Positions 25,701 through 35,053 of a DNA stretch of 64,000 nt are shown here, piece by piece; positions within the stretch are counted from its first letter, which is position 1, and every line of letters begins with the position of its first letter. Below the pieces are notes generated by a model. It was not told where the DNA came from and did no database searches. It worked only from the letters and a program-made list of their open reading frames with translations. The DNA is from Geobacteraceae bacterium (GTDB lineage Bacteria > Desulfobacterota > Desulfuromonadia > Geobacterales > Geobacteraceae). Position numbers and translations under genes: made by a program. The DNA lies in contig WSYB01000003.1 of the NCBI GenBank assembly GCA_009773645.1, positions 62,001-126,000 on the forward strand, in the 5' to 3' direction.

Positions 25701-26687
25701 ATGGAATACAACGGCCCCTTCCCCCCCGCTGACCTCCCCATAGTGGACGACAGAGTTTATCACCTGGACCTGAGGCCGGAAGAACTGGCCAGGGACATCA
25801 TCATCGTCGGCGACCCCGAGAGGGTGCCGTTTCTTGCCTCGGAATTCCTTGCCGAAAAAGAGGTGGATCGTTCCCACCGTGGTTTCCGCTCCATAACCGG
25901 CCGCCTCGCGGAGACCGGCGAGCGGGTGTCCATAATCACCTCCGGCATCGGCGCTCCGTCAATTGAGATCGTCCTCAACGAGATCGTCGCCTTGAACGAG
26001 ATCGATTTTCGCACCCGGCGGCGCAAACCGCTGTGGGAACCGCTGACGGTCATCCGCCTCGGCACCTGCGGCGGCTTGCAGCCTGATACGGCACTGGGGA
26101 CGCTGATCGTGACCGATTACGTGATCGGGCTCGACAATACAGGGCTCTTCTATGATGCTTCCCCTCCTGACCAATGCTGCCAAAAGCTTGAGGAGCGGGT
26201 CAGGGAGGTCTTGGCCGATGCGGTCGAAGAAGGGGTGCGTTTCCGGGGAAAGATATTTCCCTATGCGGCGCGGGCTCATCCGGAGGTGAGGGTGGCGCTG
26301 GAAAAGGAAGCCCTCCACCTGGGCATGCGGTGCAAGCGTGGGGTAACCGTCTCCAGTTCGGGCTTTTTCGCCAATGAGGGGCGGCGGGTGTCACGGATCG
26401 AGCCGACCGCTCCAGGGATTGGCGCGCTCCTGGCCGCCATGGATACCGGCATCCCGGGGGTGAAGGTGGAAAACATGGAGATGGAGGCGAGCTTTCTTCT
26501 CCATTTCATGGGGGGACTCGGCTACCGGGCCGGCGCCATCTGCGCGGTGATCGACAAGCGGGACGACGGCTCTTTTGTGGCAAACTATCTGGACACCATC
26601 CGGGAGGCTGCACAGGTAACGCTGCGGGCGCTATCCGCCCTTAACAGAGAACAGGCGCCGGGTGGGGATATCAGGTGGCCGAGGTAA
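25701..26687 (+). CDS. nucleoside phosphorylase (uridine phosphorylase type)
   Basis: This 328-residue protein belongs to the PNP/UDP phosphorylase family, which splits nucleosides with phosphate to give the base and ribose-1-phosphate. It shows the phosphate-binding start DIIIVGDPERVP, the SHRGFRSITG and IITSGIGAPS segments, LGTCGGLQPDTALGT, and the ribose-binding VENMEMEASFLLHF. It is longer than E. coli Udp (253 residues) and has an extended N-terminus, so the base preference is uncertain. ATG 25701 follows AGGAG with good spacing, right after a terminator. Its 3' end overlaps the convergent EAL-HDOD gene by 17 bases. Confidence 0.88.
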   Translation: MEYNGPFPPADLPIVDDRVYHLDLRPEELARDIIIVGDPERVPFLASEFLAEKEVDRSHRGFRSITGRLAETGERVSIITSGIGAPSIEIVLNEIVALNEIDFRTRRRKPLWEPLTVIRLGTCGGLQPDTALGTLIVTDYVIGLDNTGLFYDASPPDQCCQKLEERVREVLADAVEEGVRFRGKIFPYAARAHPEVRVALEKEALHLGMRCKRGVTVSSSGFFANEGRRVSRIEPTAPGIGALLAAMDTGIPGVKVENMEMEASFLLHFMGGLGYRAGAICAVIDKRDDGSFVANYLDTIREAAQVTLRALSALNREQAPGGDIRWPR

Positions 26688-27906
26688 ATCTGTTGGCCCA
26701 CCTGAGCGCTTCCATGTGGGCCGAGGTAAGGGTCTGGGGCGTGAGCCGGGACGGCTGCAAAAGATAGGCGAGATCATCGAACCTGGTCTGTTCCACGCGC
26801 TCGGCGACGAGAAGGAGGTTTCCCATCACCCCCTCCCGCTCCAGCAGGGCCGTCCGCACATCTTCAGCAAGGTTGCACTGGTTGATGGCTTCCTCCATGT
26901 GGACGTTGAACAGAACGTCTATCAGGGAGAGTACGCCGGTCATGAAGGCGCGGTCCGCATAATCGGCATCCCTTTGCAACGGGGGATGCATTTTTATGAG
27001 CATTTCCATGAACTTGCCCCGCACTGCCGCCATTTCCATCAAGGGGCTGCTGGCGGTCCCCTTGTCGCTGGTCGCGTAAAGGGCCAGCATGACCCACCGC
27101 TTCAGGTGCTCGCGCCCCAGTATTGCTATGGCATGGCGCAGCGCCTTGATCTTTTCCCTCATCCCGAAGTAGACCGAATTCACCAGCCGCAGGAGATTAT
27201 AGATCAGTTCCGGATTCTGTTTGAACGTCTCTTCTATTTCAGCGGTCTCAGCTTCCTTCATTACCTGATCGAGAAGCTGCATGAGCGTCACGGTCGCGAC
27301 GTTGACGTTGCGTTGCTGGATAACGGTCGGCCTGGCAAAGTAAAACCCCTGGAACAGCTCGAAACCGTATTGGCGACACATCTGGAACTGCTCGGTCGTT
27401 TCCACCTTTTCCGCCAGGAGGGTGAGCGGCCAGCGCCTCAGGCAGGCGACCATTTCTTTCAAGCCCATGGGGCCAGGTTGCAGCAGGTCGATTTTTACGA
27501 TATCAATCAGTTTGTAGAGGGGTTCAAAGGACGGATCATAGAGATGATCGTCCAGGGCAAGGGTGAATCCTCTCGCCTTCAGCTCCCGGCAGCGGTCGAT
27601 GACCTCGTCGGTGGGTTGAATAGACTCGAGCAGCTCGATCACGACCTGCTCTTTCGGCAGAAGTTCCAGGGCGTCGCTCAGCAGGATCTCGTTACTTACG
27701 TTAATAAATCCCTTGTTTCTCCCCAGGACGTCCTGGATGCCGAAATGGCTCAGGGCATTCACGATAACATGGGCGCTGGCCTGCATTTCATTGGTAATAT
27801 TCGCATGAAGGGAGTCTGCCGACCGGAACAGCAGTTCATAGCCAACCAGCTTCTGCACCTGATTGAGTATCGGTTGCCGTCCGAGAAATAATGTGTCCGG
27901 CCCCAT
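26671..27906 (-). CDS. EAL-HDOD signalling protein, probably without phosphodiesterase activity
   Basis: The 411-residue protein has the YuxH/CdgJ layout: an N-terminal EAL-type domain (about residues 1-200) and a C-terminal HDOD domain (about 200-400, NPELIYNLLRLVNSVYFG, KALRHAIAILGREHLKRWVMLAL). The EAL signature is degenerate (VIELLE) and the DDFG motif reads DDHLYD, so c-di-GMP hydrolysis is unlikely, although KID and EKVE remain. Such proteins usually act by protein-protein contact in motility or pilus control. ATG 27906 is the start, with GGGAG 9 bases upstream. It is transcribed alone and converges with the phosphorylase gene. Confidence 0.9.
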   Translation of the reverse strand: MGPDTLFLGRQPILNQVQKLVGYELLFRSADSLHANITNEMQASAHVIVNALSHFGIQDVLGRNKGFINVSNEILLSDALELLPKEQVVIELLESIQPTDEVIDRCRELKARGFTLALDDHLYDPSFEPLYKLIDIVKIDLLQPGPMGLKEMVACLRRWPLTLLAEKVETTEQFQMCRQYGFELFQGFYFARPTVIQQRNVNVATVTLMQLLDQVMKEAETAEIEETFKQNPELIYNLLRLVNSVYFGMREKIKALRHAIAILGREHLKRWVMLALYATSDKGTASSPLMEMAAVRGKFMEMLIKMHPPLQRDADYADRAFMTGVLSLIDVLFNVHMEEAINQCNLAEDVRTALLEREGVMGNLLLVAERVEQTRFDDLAYLLQPSRLTPQTLTSAHMEALRWANRFTSAT

Positions 27907-28095
27907 CGTGGTTTCTCCCGTCGCCAATGCGGATGCTGCCTGTCTAACCGTTCTTATCGGTACGACCGTTAAATACTTGAAAGCAGGTAACGATGCGCCG
28001 ACTAATGAGGGACTCAGGCGGAAGGAACTCCGTAGTGTCGAAGAGCCCCTCTGAAGGGGACGGCTGGCGGGAGCCGATGGGGATGATCCCCGTTT

Positions 28096-28329
28096 CTAAC
28101 CTTCTTCGAATGCCTTTCCGAGCCCGCCTTCGGCTGGCTCTCCCTTTCTGAAAAGCCGCAGCCGCAGGAACTCGACCAGGTGGCTGACCACGATCAGGGC
28201 GCAGTACGCCAGGAACACGATGAAGAAGACGCTGCCAAAGCACTCCATCCCCCCGTCATCCGCGTAAACCGGCGATGCGCCCCATGCCAGAACCGCCAAT
28301 AATGCGCTCAGATCAATTCTCCTTTTCAT
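28096..28329 (-). CDS. small exported/membrane protein of unknown function
   Basis: The 77-residue product has a signal-like N-terminus (MKRRIDLSALLAVLAWGASP, with a possible cleavage after VYA). One further hydrophobic helix follows (CFGSVFFIVFLAYCALIVVSHLV), then a short basic, Gly/Glu-rich tail. If the first segment is cleaved, the mature protein is a single-span membrane protein of about 54 residues. GGGAGG lies 5 bases before the ATG. It is divergent from the PilZ gene, whose promoter lies at 28453. No family was recognised. Confidence 0.6.
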   Translation of the reverse strand: MKRRIDLSALLAVLAWGASPVYADDGGMECFGSVFFIVFLAYCALIVVSHLVEFLRLRLFRKGEPAEGGLGKAFEEG

Positions 28330-28452
28330 GGCGCCCTCCCGTACTCTTGATTTTAGAATTTACTATACCACAATCCGGATTTTTGTTAATATGAATTAAT
28401 GTACAAATCCCTTCCAACCGCATTTTCGGCTCTCTGTACTTATTGATATCAC

Positions 28453-28480
28453 TTGACGTCGGGATTCATGCGGTTATAAT
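28453..28480 (+). promoter_or_regulatory. sigma-70 promoter of the PilZ gene
   Basis: TTGACG (28453-28458) and a perfect TATAAT (28475-28480) are 16 bases apart. The predicted start of transcription, near 28487, is 60 bases before the PilZ start codon. Confidence 0.8.
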
Positions 28481-28546
28481 AGGGCAGGTTCTTCATTTAT
28501 TGCAGAATAGTCGCCGGGTCCATATTGACGGAAAGGGAATGCCTTT

Positions 28547-28921
28547 ATGGAGAAGAGAAAATTTTCACGAGTGGATTTCAATTTAAAGGCGTTTGTCAGT
28601 TACAGAAACCTGTCCATCAAGGGAGAGGTGGAAAATCTAAGCCTCAAGGGGATGTTTGTCCGGACAGGGGAGAAGCTGCAGTCGGGGGACATGGTGGAGA
28701 CCACCATCTATCTGACAGGGACCGCCAATCCCCTGGACATCTCGGTCAACATTAAAGGGACCGTCGTCAGGACGGAAGGAAACGGCGTAGTCCTGCAGTT
28801 CAAAGAAATGGATCTGGATTCATTCGCCCAGTTGAAAAACATCATCGCATACAATGACGGGAATGCGGACAAGGTGATGGATGAGTTTGTCCAGGCCATC
28901 GACAAAAGCGCCGCAGATTGA
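28547..28921 (+). CDS. PilZ-domain c-di-GMP-binding protein
   Basis: This 124-residue protein is almost entirely one PilZ domain. The c-di-GMP contact motifs are present as RKFSR (RxxxR, residues 4-8) and NLSLKGM (NxSxxG, about 35-41), so binding is likely. A short C-terminal helical tail (QLKNIIAYNDGNADKVMDEF) follows. The ribosome-binding site is weak, but a good promoter lies 67 bases upstream. A patatin-like gene follows on the same strand after 73 bases and may be co-transcribed. The output target cannot be told from sequence. Confidence 0.93.
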   Translation: MEKRKFSRVDFNLKAFVSYRNLSIKGEVENLSLKGMFVRTGEKLQSGDMVETTIYLTGTANPLDISVNIKGTVVRTEGNGVVLQFKEMDLDSFAQLKNIIAYNDGNADKVMDEFVQAIDKSAAD

Positions 28922-28994
28922 CGTAACTGGAATGGGGACCGGAAGCCGCTATCCACGGCATTCTTGTTCCCTCTGATCGAAGAGGCGGAAAGTC

Positions 28995-29840
28995 ATGACA
29001 AACAGCGGCATCCGGCCGAAGGAGCCGATTACCCTGATGCTACTTGGCGGGGGAATGCGATTTCCTGCGTTTATCGGCGCGCTTCAGGCCATAGAGGACA
29101 AGGGGCTGAACATCGCGAAAATCGTCGGGGCATCGTCGGGAGGTGCCGTCGGCGCCCTCTATGCGGCAGGGATGACCCCTCAGGTGATGCAGCAGGAGGC
29201 AATGGACCTCGATCCGAAAAGGTTCAAAGACTTCAGCCTCAAGAGTCTTTTGGGGGGCAAAGGGCTGTACGCGGGGGATGTCCTTGAGTCGTGGTTGGAC
29301 GAAAAAACACGGCGGGCAAGGTTTGGTGACGGTTTCCGCATTCCGCCGTGTGTTATCGCAACGGACATCCTCAATTATAAGCCGGTGCTCTTTTCCGCCG
29401 CAAGTCACCCCGATGTGAAGGTATCAGCAGCGGTCCGCTTCTCCGTGGGGATGCCGTGGGTCTATGCGCACCGGCATTTTGCTCACAACGGGAACAGGCA
29501 TGTCTTTGTTGACGGCTCTTATATGGCGGGAGTGGTGGAGAAGCAACTGGAGAGCCAGGGGAAAACCCTGGTCCTGAAGGTCGTTTCCAAAAGAACTCTA
29601 AAAAGTCCCTTTGCAGGGGAACTGACCCTGAAAAAATACTTCCTGGAAACGCTCAATTTTTCCATGCACGCGATCGAGAAGGAGTTCATCGCAGGGGGAA
29701 AGTGGAGGGACACCATCCTCCTCTACTGCGGTGACATCGCTCCGGCAAAATTCGTCCTGACCGCCAGCGAAAAAAAATATCTCTTTGAACAGGGGTACGA
29801 GCAGACCGTGAAATACCTGGAGTATAAGTGGGGTGTATAG
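28995..29840 (+). CDS. patatin-like phospholipase
   Basis: This 281-residue patatin-family acyl hydrolase carries the Ser-Asp dyad. The nucleophile elbow is GASSGG (GxSxG, about residue 47), following the oxyanion-hole motif LLGGGMRFPAFIGAL. The catalytic Asp is in FVDGSYM (DGS in place of the more usual DG(G/A)). No signal peptide is seen, so it is probably cytoplasmic or peripherally bound to the inner membrane. It lies downstream of the PilZ gene and converges with the sulfatase-fold gene, with a 14-base gap. Substrate is unknown. The family includes phospholipases and effectors of immune systems, but no partner gene suggests the latter here. Confidence 0.88.
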   Translation: MTNSGIRPKEPITLMLLGGGMRFPAFIGALQAIEDKGLNIAKIVGASSGGAVGALYAAGMTPQVMQQEAMDLDPKRFKDFSLKSLLGGKGLYAGDVLESWLDEKTRRARFGDGFRIPPCVIATDILNYKPVLFSAASHPDVKVSAAVRFSVGMPWVYAHRHFAHNGNRHVFVDGSYMAGVVEKQLESQGKTLVLKVVSKRTLKSPFAGELTLKKYFLETLNFSMHAIEKEFIAGGKWRDTILLYCGDIAPAKFVLTASEKKYLFEQGYEQTVKYLEYKWGV

Positions 29841-29854
29841 ACGCGGAGGGATGA

Positions 29855-31771
29855 TCAGGGCAGTTTGCCGCTTCGGTTCAGTCTGTGCTTGTAAACAAAG
29901 TTTATCCCCTGGTAATAACCGAGCGCCTTTTGCAGGTAAGGGGCCTCAGGCGGAAACTCGGTTGTTTTCCCGTCCACTCTGGCAAACCGATAAAAACCGA
30001 TCTCCTTTTTCGGGCCGAGGATAACGAGCCTGTCGTCCTTTAAAAAGCCGAGTTTCTGGTAGTTGGATATAAAAGCCCGCTCCTGGCTGGCGTCCATCCG
30101 CATGATGTCCTTGCCGACAAAGCGGGTGTTGTAACTGAAGTTCAAAAGCCCCATGACGGTGGGGGCGATGTCGATCTGACTGACCATCTTGTCGATTTTC
30201 TGCGGTTTAACCAGGGCCGGGGCGTAGATGAAGAGCGGTATTTCATAATTTTTGACCGGAAGCGCCATTTTTCTTGCACTCCCTGCGCAATGGTCGGCAA
30301 CGATGACGAAAACGGTCCGGTCAAACCAGGGTTGCTGCCGGGCTTCAGCCAGCAGCCGACCGATGGCGTAATCCGCATATTTTACCGCCCCGTCCCGTCC
30401 CGAGTGGGACGGGATGTCGATCTTCCCCTCCGGATAGGTAAATGGACGGTGATTGGAAGTGGTCATCACCACGCTGAAGAACGGCTTCTGAACGGCGTAG
30501 GATTTGCTTGCCTCCCTGATCACCTTCCGGAACAGGTCTTCGTCGCAGACCCCCCAGGCGTTTTCAAAGGCGATCTCGTCCTTGGCAAAGTCGTGTCTGT
30601 CTATCGCCGCGAAACCGTTATGGGCAAAGAAGTAATTCATGTTGTCAAAAAAGCCGTTGCCGGCGTAGATGAACTTATTGTCATACCCCTTGGCCCGCAT
30701 CGCCGACCCCCAGGAAAAGAAGTCCTCGTTCCCCGGCCGCTTGACCAGGGAGGTGCCGGGGAGCGGCGGCATGGAGAGGGTTACGGCTTCGAGGCCGCGC
30801 ACCGTCCTGGTGCCGGTGGCGTACATGCGGGTAAAAAACAGCGACTCTTCCGCAAGCCTGTCCAGACGCGGGGTCAACCCCTTGGCGTTGCCGAACGCGC
30901 CGAGGAAATCCGCGCTCATGCTTTCTTCCACGATAACGATCACGTTCAGCCGCTTCTCGCTCCCCTCGTTTTTTATCGCCCGCGTAATGTCGTGGGGGTC
31001 CCGGCTTACGAAATGGTTGTTCTTTTCCGTCAGCTCCCCTTTGAGAGTCGCTAAGACCTGGTTGCTGTCCCTGGTAACATAGAATTTCTCATAGTCCAGC
31101 TCATTGTTTCTGAAGGCTGCGACCAGGTTGTAGATGCCGTTTCCCGCCAGTTCGTTGGCATAGTTGTTGGGAGAGATGTCCGACAGGGAGAGATCGACAA
31201 AAACAAACGACAGGAGCGGCAGCACGGCGAATATCCATCCCGTCTTGAGCCGCTTTTTCAGTGTGCTTGCCCCGAGGAAAGAGCGGTCGATATATTTTTT
31301 AATGAACCGGAAGATGAAGATATTCAGGACGAAAAGTGCGCCCAACAGCCAGTTGACCGGATAGGACTCCCTGATGTTGCGTACCACCTCGGTGGTATAA
31401 ATGAGATAATCGACGGCGATAAAATTGAACCTGGTGGCGAACTCGTCAAAAAAGACATACTCGGCAACCGCATCAAACAGGAGGGCGTAGGTAGTGACAA
31501 AAAAGATCAGCCAGGCTGCCGGCCTGAAAAATCTGCCGGCATACACCCTGTCGGGCACCAGGGTGACATAGAGGGCGAAGGGGACGGCAAAGTATGAGAA
31601 GGTGACGCAGTCGTAGAAAAATCCCACGCCAAAAATCTTTGCCAGGAGAACCGGACCCAGGTCCAGGCTGGGTAGTGACTTGATGAGGAGGACCGTTCTG
31701 GTGATCGCCGAAAATGTTATCAGCAGGATAAACAGCAGGTACAGGGAACCTGGTCGTCCTTTGAAAGCCAT
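29855..31771 (-). CDS. LTA synthase-like phosphoglycerol transferase (sulfatase fold)
   Basis: This 638-residue inner-membrane protein has five hydrophobic helices in the first 200 residues (for example LYLLFILLITFSAITRTVLL, WLIFFVTTYALLFDAVAEYV). A periplasmic sulfatase/alkaline-phosphatase-fold domain follows (about 275-600). Key residues are VIVIVEESMSADFLG (metal-binding Glu), the nucleophilic Thr in ATGTRTVRGLEA, and VIVADHCAG (Asp-His metal ligands). This matches the LtaS/MdoB group, which moves phosphoglycerol from phosphatidylglycerol. In a Gram-negative cell the acceptor is more likely a periplasmic glucan or lipopolysaccharide than lipoteichoic acid. GGAGG precedes the ATG by 8 bases. 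It is transcribed alone. Confidence 0.88.
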   Translation of the reverse strand: MAFKGRPGSLYLLFILLITFSAITRTVLLIKSLPSLDLGPVLLAKIFGVGFFYDCVTFSYFAVPFALYVTLVPDRVYAGRFFRPAAWLIFFVTTYALLFDAVAEYVFFDEFATRFNFIAVDYLIYTTEVVRNIRESYPVNWLLGALFVLNIFIFRFIKKYIDRSFLGASTLKKRLKTGWIFAVLPLLSFVFVDLSLSDISPNNYANELAGNGIYNLVAAFRNNELDYEKFYVTRDSNQVLATLKGELTEKNNHFVSRDPHDITRAIKNEGSEKRLNVIVIVEESMSADFLGAFGNAKGLTPRLDRLAEESLFFTRMYATGTRTVRGLEAVTLSMPPLPGTSLVKRPGNEDFFSWGSAMRAKGYDNKFIYAGNGFFDNMNYFFAHNGFAAIDRHDFAKDEIAFENAWGVCDEDLFRKVIREASKSYAVQKPFFSVVMTTSNHRPFTYPEGKIDIPSHSGRDGAVKYADYAIGRLLAEARQQPWFDRTVFVIVADHCAGSARKMALPVKNYEIPLFIYAPALVKPQKIDKMVSQIDIAPTVMGLLNFSYNTRFVGKDIMRMDASQERAFISNYQKLGFLKDDRLVILGPKKEIGFYRFARVDGKTTEFPPEAPYLQKALGYYQGINFVYKHRLNRSGKLP

Positions 31772-32007
31772 GCGCTTTTCCTCCGTTTGTCTTTAAGAAG
31801 CTTGTGAGTCTATCGCATGTTCGCGGTATATGTCCACACCTTTTCCCCATTCGGGTTACGGTTTTGTTACGGCGATGTAATGCAAGAACCTGCCGGAAAA
31901 AATGATTTCGCCGTGCCTGGAATACGGTTGTTTTGCCCCTCCTTTGTGATATTATTTCATGCGTCGGCTTTCCGTTTTTCTTCTCGTCACCAAAGTGAGG
32001 ATTCCCC

Positions 32008-32343
32008 ATGATGAAAAGTCTGTTTCTCCTTCCCATTTCTGCAGCAGTTCTTCTTGCCGGCTGCACCATGTTTACGGCCTGGAAGTCCATTCCTCCGCCG
32101 GGGGGGTGCGACCAGTGCCATACGATCGCCATCAGCAATGACTGGCAGGTAGCCTACAAGGCCCCGATCCTGACCGATGAGCGGAACCGGGAATATTTCC
32201 AGACCGAACAGTACACCATGCCCAGGGGGGATAAACCGGACTCTCCGGTCGATGTACGAAAAGTGGAAGAGCTGCGGTGCTTTGAATGCCACAGGACACC
32301 CAACGCCGCCCACAAGGGGAGAATGGGGCGTTTTCACCATTGA
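32008..32343 (+). CDS. diheme c-type cytochrome lipoprotein
   Basis: The 111-residue product starts with a lipoprotein signal (LLPISAAVLLAGC, lipobox LAGC, modified Cys near residue 19) and contains two CxxCH heme sites, GCDQCH (about residue 36) and RCFECH (about residue 93). It should therefore be a small lipid-anchored periplasmic or outer-membrane diheme cytochrome. Spacing between the sites is unlike that of class I cytochromes. GAGGA is 8 bases before the first ATG, and a second ATG follows immediately. pyk begins 14 bases after its stop, so the two may be co-transcribed. Confidence 0.88.
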   Translation: MMKSLFLLPISAAVLLAGCTMFTAWKSIPPPGGCDQCHTIAISNDWQVAYKAPILTDERNREYFQTEQYTMPRGDKPDSPVDVRKVEELRCFECHRTPNAAHKGRMGRFHH

Positions 32344-32357
32344 GCGTCGAGTCATGA

Positions 32358-33800
32358 ATGAATAAATCCGTCCGCAGAACGAAGATTATCGCCACCTTAG
32401 GCCCGGCCAGTTCATCGGCCGATATGATAACGAGGCTCCTGGACGCCGGTGTCGATGTTTTTCGCCTCAATTTTTCCCACGGCACCAACAGGGAAAAAAA
32501 GGAGATCATCGCCACTATCCGGCGGTTGGCGGACCAACGCGACAAAGCGGTAGGTATTCTGGCCGACCTGCAGGGGCCCAAGATCAGGACCGGCAGGATG
32601 GAGGGGGGCGCTCTACCCCTTGCCAAGGGGGAACTGCTCGATATCACCACCGATGAGGTCATCGGCCGGCCGGGGCTGATATCGACCGTTTACCGCGCCC
32701 TGCCGCAGGACGTGAAGGCAGGGTCCAGGATTCTGATGGATGACGGCCTGATAGAGCTTAAGGTTCTCTCTGTCTCAGAAAACAGGGTCCACTGCACGGT
32801 CATTGAGGGGGGGGTGCTGAAAGACCTGAAGGGGGTCAACCTCCCCGGCGTGAACGTTTCCACCCCTTCGCTGACGGAAAAGGACCGGGCTGATCTGGAG
32901 TTCTGCCTGAATGAACGGCTGGATTTCATCGCCCTTTCCTTTGTGCGGAAGAGCACCGATGTGGATGAGCTGAAGAGGGTCATCTACGAGCATGGCCTGA
33001 ATACCCCGGTGGTGGCCAAGATCGAAAAGCCCGAGGCGCTCCGCAACTTCAAGGGGATTTTGAAGGCTGCCGATGTGGTCATGGTCGCGAGGGGGGACCT
33101 GGGGGTTGAAATAAACCCGGAGAAAGTCCCCCTCATTCAGAAAAAGATCATCCGAGCCTGCAACGCGGCAGGGAAGCCGGTTATTACCGCCACCCAGATG
33201 CTTGAATCCATGATAAACCACCCGCGGCCGACGAGGGCCGAAACCTCGGACGTGGCCAACGCCATACTGGACGGCACCGACGCGGTCATGCTCTCGGGAG
33301 AGACCGCTTCCGGCCAGTATCCCATCGAAGCGGTAAGGACCATGGTCAAGGTGGCCCTGGATGTGGAACGGTCCGAGTTGCGGAGCATCTCTCTTCCCCC
33401 GGAGCCGCGGAGCAACAATATCTCCGAGGCGGTGGCGGAAGCCGCCTGCCATGCCGCATCCACTCTCAAGGCCAAGGCCATAGCGGTATTGACCCAATCA
33501 GGGGGTACCGCTCTCCGTATTGCCAAGTTCCGGCCGCAGGTCCCCATCATTGCGTTTACCCGCTTTCCCGAGACCAAGCGCCGCCTCTCCCTCTGCTGGG
33601 GGGTGAAGACCCGCACGATCGGGTCAATGGAAGGGACCGATCAGCAGATAACTGCCGTGGAAGAAACGCTCCTTTCGTTAGGGTTCAAGAAGGGGGATGT
33701 GATCGTCATCACCATGGGGGTCCCGCTGGAGGCCAGGGGCTCCACCAACCTTATGAAGGTGCACAAGCTTGCAACCAAAGGGTTTTACGAGATTTTCTAG
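32358..33800 (+). CDS. pyk: pyruvate kinase
   Basis: Pyruvate kinase makes pyruvate and ATP from phosphoenolpyruvate and ADP. The 480 residues cover the full N-terminal, TIM-barrel, B and C domains. Motifs seen are TKIIATLGPAS, FRLNFSHG, the active-site signature VVAKIEKPEALRNF with its catalytic Lys, and MVARGDLGVEI. ITATQMLESMINHPRPTRAE and DAVMLSGETA are also present. The C-terminal allosteric domain is complete (AVLTQSGGTALRIAKFRP). The preceding cytochrome gene and the following Old Yellow Enzyme gene are on the same strand with small gaps. Confidence 0.98.
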   Translation: MNKSVRRTKIIATLGPASSSADMITRLLDAGVDVFRLNFSHGTNREKKEIIATIRRLADQRDKAVGILADLQGPKIRTGRMEGGALPLAKGELLDITTDEVIGRPGLISTVYRALPQDVKAGSRILMDDGLIELKVLSVSENRVHCTVIEGGVLKDLKGVNLPGVNVSTPSLTEKDRADLEFCLNERLDFIALSFVRKSTDVDELKRVIYEHGLNTPVVAKIEKPEALRNFKGILKAADVVMVARGDLGVEINPEKVPLIQKKIIRACNAAGKPVITATQMLESMINHPRPTRAETSDVANAILDGTDAVMLSGETASGQYPIEAVRTMVKVALDVERSELRSISLPPEPRSNNISEAVAEAACHAASTLKAKAIAVLTQSGGTALRIAKFRPQVPIIAFTRFPETKRRLSLCWGVKTRTIGSMEGTDQQITAVEETLLSLGFKKGDVIVITMGVPLEARGSTNLMKVHKLATKGFYEIF

Positions 33801-33848
33801 CTGCAATGAGTGAACCGCCAGGCCATTCGATATCGGCAGGAGAGGCTT

Positions 33849-34973
33849 ATGAGAAAGGTGTTTGATGAAACGAGGATCAACCGAATGGTTCTCCAAAACA
33901 GGCTGGTCCGCTCCGCCACCTGGGAGGGGATGTGCGGAGAAGACGGAAGGCCTGGATTGAAACTGGCATCATGCTACGGGAACCTGGCCCGCGGCCGTGC
34001 AGGCCTCATCATCACCGGCTATGCCTACATAAGGCCCGACGGGAAGCAGCTGCCCGGACAGATGGGAATTCATACGGACTCCTTTGCCGCTGAGACGAAA
34101 GCCCTGGCGGATGCCGTCCATCGTGAAGGGAGTAAGATCTGCATGCAGCTTGTCCATGTGGGGGGTCAGACCACGTCGAGGGTCATCGGGAGACAGCCGG
34201 TGGCTCCTTCGGCGGCTAAGGCAGAGCAGTTCCCCGAAATACCCGCACCCCTTTCCCTTCAGGAGGTAGCGGAACTGGTCGCGCTGTTCGGCCAGGGGGC
34301 CGCCCGGGCAAAGGAGTACGGTTTTGACGCCGTCCAGCTCCACGCCTCCCACGGTTATCTGATAAATCAGTTCCTCTCCCCCCTGACCAATCGGCGTAAC
34401 GACAACTATGGGGGAGATGTGGAGTCCCGCAGCCGTTTCCTCATGGAGGTGTATCGGAGCGTAAGGAGTGCGGTGGGGAAGGATTTCCCGGTGCTGGTGA
34501 AGCTGAACGGTTCTGACAATCTGGAGGGGGGGCTGGAACTGGAGGATGCCCTTTATGTCGCCAGGCTCCTTGATGATGAAGGAGTTGACGCCATCGAGGT
34601 GAGCGGCGGCACCTCCGCTTCAGGGGACCGGACTCCGGTTCGGCAGGGGATCGATACCAGGGAACAGGAGGCTTACAATCTCCCCCTTGCCTACCGGATC
34701 AAGAACGCTGTCGGCTGTCCGGTCATGGTAGTCGGCGGTCTCAGATCGTTCGAGCTTGTCGAGGGAATTATCCGGAGGGAAGAGGCCGACTATGTCGCCA
34801 TGGCCAGGCCGTTCATCCGCGAACCGGTACTTGCCCGGCGTTGGCAGGAGGGCGACGAAGCGAGGGCCCGCTGCATCTCCTGCAACGGTTGCTTCAAGCC
34901 TGGCTTGAAAGAGGGGGGGATATACTGCGTGGTGGACAGGATAGAACGGGAGAGCAGAGGGACGTCGCTGTAG
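33849..34973 (+). CDS. NADH:flavin oxidoreductase, Old Yellow Enzyme family
   Basis: This 374-residue FMN-dependent TIM-barrel oxidoreductase is of the OYE group that reduces activated C=C bonds. It shows LQNRLVRSATWEGM at the start, QLVHVGGQT, the substrate-binding FDAVQLHASHGYLINQFLSP (His-Gly-His-type region), and NYGGDVESRSRFLMEV. The C-terminal MVVGGLRS and ADYVAMARPFIREP form the phosphate-binding region. The late Cys group (CISCNGCFKPG) resembles the cluster region of the 2,4-dienoyl-CoA reductase branch, but the further flavin and NAD domains of that branch are absent. ATG 33849 follows AGGAG. The physiological substrate is unknown. Confidence 0.9.
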   Translation: MRKVFDETRINRMVLQNRLVRSATWEGMCGEDGRPGLKLASCYGNLARGRAGLIITGYAYIRPDGKQLPGQMGIHTDSFAAETKALADAVHREGSKICMQLVHVGGQTTSRVIGRQPVAPSAAKAEQFPEIPAPLSLQEVAELVALFGQGAARAKEYGFDAVQLHASHGYLINQFLSPLTNRRNDNYGGDVESRSRFLMEVYRSVRSAVGKDFPVLVKLNGSDNLEGGLELEDALYVARLLDDEGVDAIEVSGGTSASGDRTPVRQGIDTREQEAYNLPLAYRIKNAVGCPVMVVGGLRSFELVEGIIRREEADYVAMARPFIREPVLARRWQEGDEARARCISCNGCFKPGLKEGGIYCVVDRIERESRGTSL

Positions 34974-34989
34974 TAGAAAAGCGGCTTTT

Positions 34990-35040
34990 TGATTCGGCCT
35001 TCGGCCTCACCCTGTCGGGCAGCCTGCGCTGTCTACACTT
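34990..35040. repeat. partial intergenic repeat related to the interior of the 48691-48934 element
   Basis: The 50 bases between the OYE and AEC genes (TGATTCGGCC through CTGTCTACACTT) align with about 80% identity by eye to 48750-48799 in the MITE-like element. The terminal inverted repeat is missing here, so this is a degraded or partial copy. Confidence 0.45.
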
Positions 35041-35053
35041 CAGAAGGGCTCCC

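Noticed and set aside
26662-27891. 409-codon + strand frame opposite the EAL-HDOD gene
   Set aside because: The - strand encodes conserved EAL and HDOD motifs. The + strand translation is a His/Gln-rich shadow.
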